A DNA stretch of 5,846 nucleotides from JALYSX01 sp035544315. GTDB lineage: Bacteria; Vulcanimicrobiota; Vulcanimicrobiia; Vulcanimicrobiales; Vulcanimicrobiaceae. Positions 1 through 4,708 of the stretch are shown here, in pieces. The stretch spans positions 1-5,846 of the forward strand of contig DATKGB010000041.1 of assembly GCA_035544315.1 (NCBI GenBank). Reading direction: 5' to 3'. Both the position numbers and the translations under genes were made by a program. The stretch's first letter is position 1; every line of letters starts with the position of its first letter. The notes under the pieces were generated by a model. The model did no database searches. It saw nothing but the letters and a program-made list of their open reading frames with translations, and was not told the origin of the DNA.

Positions 1-181
1 GGACGTTGGTCCCGCCCCCCAGCGCGATCGCAACGATGCAATGCGCCGCCGCGAGCCGGTCGACACGGTCCCCAAAAGCCGTGATATCTTCGATGCCGCG
101 TGCCAGGGTCGTACCGTCCCCGCCGACGAGCGCGTAGCCGACCTTGCGCGTACCGGGATCCACGCCCAGCACGGTCTTCAC
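1..181 (-). CDS. RuvC/YqgF-like RNase H-fold nuclease, N-terminal part (partial)
   Basis: Only the first 60 residues are inside the window; the gene continues past the left edge. The start is a GTG at 181-179 that overlaps the stop of the DUF3084 gene in a GTGA arrangement. The protein opens with MKTVLGVDPGTRKVGYALV, the first beta strand of the RuvC/YqgF RNase H-like fold: Asp8 is the expected first metal-binding residue, followed by the PGTRKVGYA turn. A second strand, with CIVAIALGGGTNV at residues 48-60, fits the strand that follows in this fold. The family includes the Holliday junction resolvase RuvC and the pre-16S rRNA nuclease YqgF/RuvX. The DPGT sequence looks RuvC-like, while the position after DUF3084 recalls a cyanobacterial arrangement annotated as YqgF-type (from memory). 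The fragment is too short to choose, so no gene symbol is given. No Shine-Dalgarno sequence precedes the GTG; translation is probably coupled to the upstream gene. Confidence 0.75.
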   Translation of the reverse strand, partial: MKTVLGVDPGTRKVGYALVGGDGTTLARGIEDITAFGDRVDRLAAAHCIVAIALGGGTNV

Positions 182-1125
182 TTGAGCGGAGTTGCCACAA
201 CGACGATCGGGATGATTCCGCGGTTGAGGAACGTATGCGGATAGATATCCTCGGCGGCAAAAGCCGAGATGGCATAGGTGCCGGTGCCGGTGGCGAGCAC
301 CCGCTGCATCTCGCGCTGGCTGGGCAAGTACTGCACCGGGTAGGGCGTTCCGGCGAAGTACGGCGGCAACCCGGATCGAACGAGTTGATCGACGACGTGA
401 GACTGCAGTTGTTGGATGACCAGCGCCAAGTTGACGGTGGGACCGCCCAGAATGGTTCCACGCGCTAACTCGGCTCCGGAGTGCACGTATAAAACGTCTG
501 GGAACGTTCTCAAGCTAAAGTCGATGCGATCGCCGGCAAACAGATTGTGATCGGCGATCGCGACGACGTAGACATCGGCGCTCTTATTGGGCTGTACGAC
601 CTGGGGCGCTTCGGCCAGTTCGTGGAGAAGTGCTTCGAGGTTCGGCGGTGCTACGTATTTCTTGAGCGGCGGGGCGAACGTCCGATTCGCATAAGCGACC
701 GTGCCGTTGTAGAAGTCTTGAGCGATCTTATAGCGCAGCTCCGGCGTACTGTTCTGCGGAAATTTTGCGTCGGCCGGCGAGAGCGCGATGGCGACTGGGA
801 CGACTATCTGCGCGTTATTGACCTTCGCAACCAGCGCCGCCTCGCGCGCTTTCAAGTCGTCGATCTGCTGGTTGATCGTATTCAATTGGAAGAACGCGGC
901 GCGCACCTCGCTCGAGGCGAAGATTGCCGCCAGCGTCACGACCAGCGCGATCAGCATGCCGGTTCCGACGGCGATGATCGTCGAGGTGTAACGCGGTCGA
1001 ATGTTATAGAGCGTCAGCCGCTTGCGGCCGATTTGGTGACCGACGCGATCTCCCGCGTAGGCGATCGCACCGGCCAACAGGGTGATGAAGACGACGATGC
1101 CGATGCCGCGAAGATGGTCTTCCAT
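178..1125 (-). CDS. DUF3084 family membrane protein
   Basis: A 315-residue protein matching the DUF3084 family by eye. A hydrophobic helix lies at residues 7-25, then a basic loop with the hallmark stretch GRKRLTLYNIRPRYT (33-47), then a second helix at 48-70. Next comes a short predicted coiled coil (about 74-103, with LNTINQQIDDLKAREAAL), and then a soluble region to the end. Both termini of the helical hairpin should face the same side; the basic loop would be cytoplasmic, putting the coiled coil and C-terminal domain outside the inner membrane. That topology is inferred. Cyanobacterial members are, as I recall, longer with a longer coiled coil, so this is a compact version. No biochemical function is established for the family. 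The ATG at 1125 lies one base after the permease stop (TAG-g-ATG), with no clear Shine-Dalgarno sequence. The context after lptC-lptB-lptF/G suggests an envelope or glycolipid-export role, which is inference. Confidence 0.85.
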   Translation of the reverse strand: MEDHLRGIGIVVFITLLAGAIAYAGDRVGHQIGRKRLTLYNIRPRYTSTIIAVGTGMLIALVVTLAAIFASSEVRAAFFQLNTINQQIDDLKAREAALVAKVNNAQIVVPVAIALSPADAKFPQNSTPELRYKIAQDFYNGTVAYANRTFAPPLKKYVAPPNLEALLHELAEAPQVVQPNKSADVYVVAIADHNLFAGDRIDFSLRTFPDVLYVHSGAELARGTILGGPTVNLALVIQQLQSHVVDQLVRSGLPPYFAGTPYPVQYLPSQREMQRVLATGTGTYAISAFAAEDIYPHTFLNRGIIPIVVVATPLK

Positions 1126-1126
1126 C

Positions 1127-2245
1127 CTAAACCGCCGCCGCGCGACGCAAACGCGTCACGCCGATCGCAGTGAAGATGATATTGGGCATCCACGCCCACA
1201 AGGCTGCCAGCGGCAGGAACGCTTCGCCCAGATACGAGCAGATCGTCGCGACCACATAGTACACGAAGACGATCGCGACGGCCAAGCCGAAGCCCAAGCT
1301 GGCGTTGCCGCCGCCGCGCGTCGTGCGCAGCCCGAACGGAACGGCGATCAGGACGAAGACGAAACATGCGAACGGCTGAGCGATTTTTTGCTGGAAGATC
1401 GTCGTGTACTTGCGGAGTTCGTTATCGGTTAGCTGGCCGGTATGCACGATGTCGGCGATCTGCGCGAGACTCATCTGCTGAGGGTCATTTTGCTTCATTC
1501 GCTTTACGATGTCGGTGGGCGTCTCGTAGAGCGCGATCTTCTGCTCGGGCTCTTTTGGCAGCACGTAGACCTCTCCATCGGGCGAAAACTGATACTCCGA
1601 GACGTTCTCCAACAGCCATTGGTCCGCCTCGAAACGCGCCCGGTCGGCGAACGCCTCATACGAAGGGTTCCCACGCGCGTCGTATTGCAGCAGGGTGACG
1701 TTAAGCAACGCGCGATCGTTGGGATCGAACGCCGACGCGATCGTGATTTGACGGCCTCCGCCCGGCAAGGGTGCGTGCGTGATGAGGTCCTGGTTAAACG
1801 CGCTGTTGTGGTTGATGACGTCGTTTTGAATTTGCGCGACCTCGCCGCTTGCGAACGGAACGACCTTCTCCTGAAGGGCGAAAGTCACCAGCGAGAGCAC
1901 GATGCCGCCGGCCAGCAGCGGCGCGACGACACGCATAAAACCGATGCCGCCAGCCTTCATCGCCGTGATCTCGCTCTCGCCCGACAAGCGCTGCACGGCC
2001 AGAAGCGTTCCGAGCAGCATCGCCATCGGGATAACCAGCACGACTTCGCCGGGAAGATTCCACAGGAACACTTCGACGGCTGCCCACAGCGGCGCGTGTT
2101 GATCGCTGACCAGCCGCCCGATCGCCAAGATTTGGGTTGCAGCGAAGATCACCGTGAATGCGAAGAGTCCAAAACCGAACGGTCCCATAAACTCCGCAAG
2201 CATGTAGCGATCGAGAATCGGAACGCGCAGGCCCGTGCGTGGCAC
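1127..2245 (-). CDS. LPS export permease, LptF/LptG (YjgP/YjgQ) family
   Basis: A 372-residue permease, the usual length for LptF or LptG. It opens with the family-typical ILDRYMLAEFMGPFGFG (10-26) running into helix 1. Helices fall at about 22-45, 60-85, 103-125, 286-306, 315-337 and 344-364, giving the 3+3 layout. A soluble periplasmic domain of about 130-270 (the beta-jellyroll) lies between helices 3 and 4. LSGESEITAMKAGGI (87-101) is the conserved cytoplasmic coupling segment that contacts LptB, with acidic residues Glu90 and Glu92. The protein extracts LPS from the outer leaflet of the inner membrane. I cannot tell LptF from LptG by eye, so no symbol is assigned. The start is GTG at 2245, overlapping the lptB stop by one base (TAGTG). 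An AGGTGAAGG stretch at 2266-2258 sits 12 bases upstream, rather far for a Shine-Dalgarno sequence. An internal ATG at Met15 would remove conserved N-terminal residues, so it is less likely. Confidence 0.93.
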   Translation of the reverse strand: MPRTGLRVPILDRYMLAEFMGPFGFGLFAFTVIFAATQILAIGRLVSDQHAPLWAAVEVFLWNLPGEVVLVIPMAMLLGTLLAVQRLSGESEITAMKAGGIGFMRVVAPLLAGGIVLSLVTFALQEKVVPFASGEVAQIQNDVINHNSAFNQDLITHAPLPGGGRQITIASAFDPNDRALLNVTLLQYDARGNPSYEAFADRARFEADQWLLENVSEYQFSPDGEVYVLPKEPEQKIALYETPTDIVKRMKQNDPQQMSLAQIADIVHTGQLTDNELRKYTTIFQQKIAQPFACFVFVLIAVPFGLRTTRGGGNASLGFGLAVAIVFVYYVVATICSYLGEAFLPLAALWAWMPNIIFTAIGVTRLRRAAAV

Positions 2246-2988
2246 TATAGCCGGAAACCTTCACCTAAGTAGAACTGACGCGCGATCGGCGAATCGAGCA
2301 CCTCTTGCGCGGTACCCGACACTTCGATGCGTCCGCGGTTGAGAATGTACGCGCGATCCACGATCGCCAGCGTCTCGCGAACTTGGTGGTCGGTGATCAG
2401 CACGCCCAGCCCGCGATCGCGCAACTGACGGATCATCCCTTGAATGTCGGCCACGGCGATCGGATCGATGCCGGTGAACGGCTCGTCGAGCAGCAAGAAC
2501 GCCGGCTCGGTCGCCAACGCGCGCGCGATCTCGACGCGACGGCGCTCGCCGCCCGACAAACTATCGCCGCGATGGCGTTCGAGCTCGAGCAGGCCGAACT
2601 CGTCGAGCAGGGGGCCTAAACGCCGGTCCTGTTCGTCGCGCGATACGCCGCGCTGCTCCCAAATCAGCCGAATGTTATCGCCGACCGACAGCTTGCGGAA
2701 GATCGAATTCTCTTGTGCCAGATAGCCCAACCCGTTACGCGCGCGCCGGAACATCGGCGCGTCGGTCAGGTCGCGTTCGCCGTCGCCCACGTTGAGGACG
2801 ACGCTGCCGCCGTCGGGCTTGATCAACCCGACGACCATATAGAAGGTGGTCGTCTTGCCCGCGCCGTTGGGGCCGAGCAGACCGACGACTTCGCCGCTAC
2901 GAACGTGCGCGGAGACGCCGTCGACGACGGTTCTCTCGCCGTAACGTTTGATCAGTCCGCGCAGGTCGATCGTTTTGGTATCGTTCAT
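2245..2988 (-). CDS. lptB: LPS export ABC transporter ATP-binding protein LptB
   Basis: A 247-residue ABC ATPase, close to the 241 residues of E. coli LptB. All catalytic motifs are present: Walker A GPNGAGKT (39-46, Lys45), Q-loop Gln92 in YLAQENSIFRKL, signature LSGGE (144-148), Walker B FLLLDEP (164-170) with catalytic Glu169, and the switch His201 in ITDHQVRET. The C-terminus ends YLGEGFRL, nearly the same as the conserved LptB tail, which separates it from LivF/LivG-type relatives. It hydrolyses ATP on the cytoplasmic face and drives glycolipid extraction through the LptF/G permease encoded next. The ATG at 2988 overlaps the lptC stop (ATGA). The frame stays open upstream to 3126, but those extra residues are unlike LptB and overlap lptC, so the start at 2988 is preferred. 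No clear Shine-Dalgarno sequence is present, which suggests coupling. Confidence 0.97.
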   Translation of the reverse strand: MNDTKTIDLRGLIKRYGERTVVDGVSAHVRSGEVVGLLGPNGAGKTTTFYMVVGLIKPDGGSVVLNVGDGERDLTDAPMFRRARNGLGYLAQENSIFRKLSVGDNIRLIWEQRGVSRDEQDRRLGPLLDEFGLLELERHRGDSLSGGERRRVEIARALATEPAFLLLDEPFTGIDPIAVADIQGMIRQLRDRGLGVLITDHQVRETLAIVDRAYILNRGRIEVSGTAQEVLDSPIARQFYLGEGFRL

Positions 2989-3509
2989 CGCATCCGTATG
3001 TGATTGAGCGCGACGTCGGAGTCGAAGCGATGGCCGATCACCCTGAATCCTTGCCGGTTGGAGGCATGTACGTTTCCTTCGCCGTGGATCGTCTCGGTGC
3101 CGCTTCGATAGATCAGCGTCCGACACGTCACCAACAGGCCGCCCGACGAACGGGCGGTCACCCCGTCGAGCATCGTGACCGTATGGGTGGCCTGGTCGAC
3201 GACGGCCCGCGGCGCCTTGGCCTCCAGCGTGCTGCCGTTCTTATCGAAAAAAGTAACGTCGGCGACGTAGAACGTCGTGTGAGCCGCGCCCTGCGGAGAA
3301 ATCCCGTCGTAGTTGCGAGCGGCCAGTTGATAGATGCGACGGTTCCCGCGTTGCGCGACGATCGGATGCGTGAGGACGCCGGTGATCCGCAGCGGCGGCG
3401 CGCCGCCGGCGGCCCGAGCGGGCGTCGGGCTCGCGTGCGGACCCACGGTAGCCTGCGGGTTACATCCGGCCGCGACCAGCAACAACGCGAACGCGACCCA
3501 ACGTTTCAT
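2985..3509 (-). CDS. lptC: LptC-like LPS export protein, predicted lipoprotein
   Basis: A 174-residue protein with a short signal peptide, MKRWVAFALLLVAAG, ending at Cys16 in an AAGC lipobox (Ala at -3 is less usual than Leu). A Pro/Ala/Gly-rich linker (about 18-40) follows, then an LptC/OstA-type beta domain from about 42 to the end. The C-terminal pattern is the best evidence: VTMLDGVTARSSGGLLVTCR (111-130), then TLIYRSGTETIHGEGNV (131-147), GFRVIGHRFDSD (154-165) and a terminal NHIRMR. This matches LptC's repeated strand scheme of 'D.V.a.s..G..l...L.Y....e.i...g.V' and 'G.g...D'. LptC accepts LPS from the LptB-LptF/G complex and passes it to LptA. E. coli LptC is anchored by a membrane helix; this one appears lipid-anchored. 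The ATG at 3509 overlaps the ligase stop (ATGA). An in-frame extension to 3716 exists but would put arginine-rich sequence before the signal peptide. A divergent LptA-like protein cannot be fully excluded, but the signal anchor and lptB context favour LptC. Confidence 0.88.
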   Translation of the reverse strand: MKRWVAFALLLVAAGCNPQATVGPHASPTPARAAGGAPPLRITGVLTHPIVAQRGNRRIYQLAARNYDGISPQGAAHTTFYVADVTFFDKNGSTLEAKAPRAVVDQATHTVTMLDGVTARSSGGLLVTCRTLIYRSGTETIHGEGNVHASNRQGFRVIGHRFDSDVALNHIRMR

Positions 3510-4708
3510 CCGGGATCTTCCCCCAATCCATCGCGCGCCATCGCCAGCGCCAACGCCATCGTCGGCAACCACAACCCGAAGATCACGACGCTGACGGTAT
3601 CGATCAGTCCTTGCACGAGCGTGCCGACCAATCCCGCGACGACGGCTAACGCGAGTTGCTTGTGCAGCGGGGAGGCGGCAGCCAATCGATCGCGCAAGGC
3701 GCAAGCGAACGACCACCCCAGCCAGAGGACGGCGAGGACACCGACGATCCCCATTTCGGCAAAGATCGTCAGCAAGAAACTGTGCGCGTGAAATGCGGTC
3801 GCATCGCCATCGGGCAAACGCACCAACGCGTAGGCGGAGGCAAAATCAAACGGCCCCACGCCGGTCAGCGGAAAACGCTCGACGATATCGATCGCCGCTT
3901 GCCAGATCGAGAGCCGCGTGTAGTTTTCGGAGGGGTTGTGATGCGCGTTGAAGACCAGTAAGACCGCCGCGATTCCCACCAGCACTGCGAGGATCGCGTA
4001 TCGCGTTTGGCCGCGTTCGCGCGTAGCGAAGATGTAGAACGCAACCGCTGCGGCTAGACCCATCCAACCCGCGCGCGAAAACGTCATCAAAAACGCGACG
4101 CCGCCTAGCGCGCAGCCGCACCACGCAAGCGCGCGAAGCGCCGCGAATCGCGTCGCGAGCGCTACACCAAACGCAATCGGCAGGTAGACGATCAGATAGC
4201 CGGCTAACTCGCCGGGTAGGATGAACGTCCCGATCGAACGGCCGTGACCGATCGCGTATTGACCGGCCGGCCAACGCCAGACGACCATCGCGATGGCGGC
4301 AGCCGACGCCAACAGCCCCGACGCTAAGAACGGCCAGAACGTCGCGGCGCTCATCCACGGCTCGCGGTAAAAACGCACGATCGCCAAATGCCATACCACG
4401 CCTAAACCGTAGATGGCGATGAACAGCAAGCCGGCGCGCGGGTTGAAACCCAGCGCCGCCGAGAGCAGCGCCGCGCATAGCCAGCCGATCAGCGGAAGCA
4501 GTGTGGGCGGGGCTTGCCGCGGCGGCATCAGCAGCGCCACGATGCCCAATAGCGCGAAAGCGGCCATGATGCCCAGCAAGGAAAATGCCAATCCGGATGG
4601 GATCAGCGAAACGCCCGGCACCGATACCGCGGTCAGCGTGATGAACGACGGGAAGAGCGGAACGCAAAACCACGTGATCGCTTCGAGCGGTGGGATGACG
4701 CGGTTCAC
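3506..4708 (-). CDS. O-antigen ligase / Wzy-type polytopic membrane protein
   Basis: A 400-residue, strongly hydrophobic protein with about ten to twelve membrane segments, typical in length and layout for the WaaL/Wzy (Wzy_C) superfamily. Recognisable motifs include GRSIGTFILPGELAGYL (156-172), the FSRAGWMG block (210-217), and a large extracytoplasmic loop (about 254-308). That loop contains RLSIWQAAIDIVERFPLTGV (265-284) and ends in AHSFLLTIFAEMG (308-320). Arg157, Arg265 and His309 are the candidate catalytic or substrate-binding positions by family analogy. Members transfer or polymerise undecaprenyl-linked glycans: WaaL joins O-antigen to lipid A-core, Wzy polymerises repeat units. Some members glycosylate proteins instead. 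Sequence alone does not decide, but linkage to lpt genes favours glycan addition to an exported glycolipid. The start is GTG at 4708, overlapping the upstream stop in a GTGA arrangement with no Shine-Dalgarno sequence nearby. The last codons may contain the ribosome-binding site for lptC. Confidence 0.88.
   Translation of the reverse strand: MNRVIPPLEAITWFCVPLFPSFITLTAVSVPGVSLIPSGLAFSLLGIMAAFALLGIVALLMPPRQAPPTLLPLIGWLCAALLSAALGFNPRAGLLFIAIYGLGVVWHLAIVRFYREPWMSAATFWPFLASGLLASAAAIAMVVWRWPAGQYAIGHGRSIGTFILPGELAGYLIVYLPIAFGVALATRFAALRALAWCGCALGGVAFLMTFSRAGWMGLAAAVAFYIFATRERGQTRYAILAVLVGIAAVLLVFNAHHNPSENYTRLSIWQAAIDIVERFPLTGVGPFDFASAYALVRLPDGDATAFHAHSFLLTIFAEMGIVGVLAVLWLGWSFACALRDRLAAASPLHKQLALAVVAGLVGTLVQGLIDTVSVVIFGLWLPTMALALAMARDGLGEDPG
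3517..3524 (-). promoter_or_regulatory. Possible Shine-Dalgarno sequence for lptC
   Basis: On the minus strand GGGGGAAG ends eight bases before the lptC ATG at 3509, inside the last codons of the ligase gene. It is purine-rich and roughly complementary to the anti-Shine-Dalgarno end of 16S rRNA, though not the canonical AGGAGG. It is the only start in this window with a reasonably placed purine-rich site; it supports the start at 3509 over the longer frame. It could also be chance in a Gly-Leu-Gly-Glu coding stretch. Confidence 0.35.

Noticed and set aside
547..1173. Plus-strand open frame of 208 codons opposite DUF3084
   Set aside because: The composition is typical of an antisense shadow (Arg, Asp, Gln); the DUF3084 frame carries the conserved features.
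1442..2272. Long plus-strand open frame (276 codons) opposite the permease gene
   Set aside because: Its product is rich in Arg, Asp, Gln and His with no recognisable domain. It is the antisense of a clear LptF/G gene in GC-rich DNA, where long shadow frames are common.
2989..3126. Upstream extension of lptB to a start at 3126
   Set aside because: The extra 46 residues are Arg-rich, unlike LptB N-termini, and overlap lptC; the ATG at 2988 gives the normal length and an ATGA junction.
3139..3157. Hairpin with 7-bp arms CCGCCCG/CGGGCGG and a 5-base loop
   Set aside because: It lies within the lptC coding sequence with no T run on either strand, so it is not a terminator; such short GC hairpins are expected in GC-rich DNA.
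3393..3408. 16-bp palindrome CGGCGGCGCGCCGCCG
   Set aside because: Low-complexity GC repeat encoding the Ala/Gly/Pro linker of the LptC lipoprotein; best explained by codon use.
3510..3716. Upstream extension of lptC to a start at 3716
   Set aside because: It would bury the signal peptide behind about 69 Arg-rich residues within the ligase coding region; the ATG at 3509 begins a proper signal peptide.
3000..3791. Plus-strand open frame of 263 codons across lptC and the end of the ligase gene
   Set aside because: No domain, Arg-rich composition, and fully antisense to well-supported genes.
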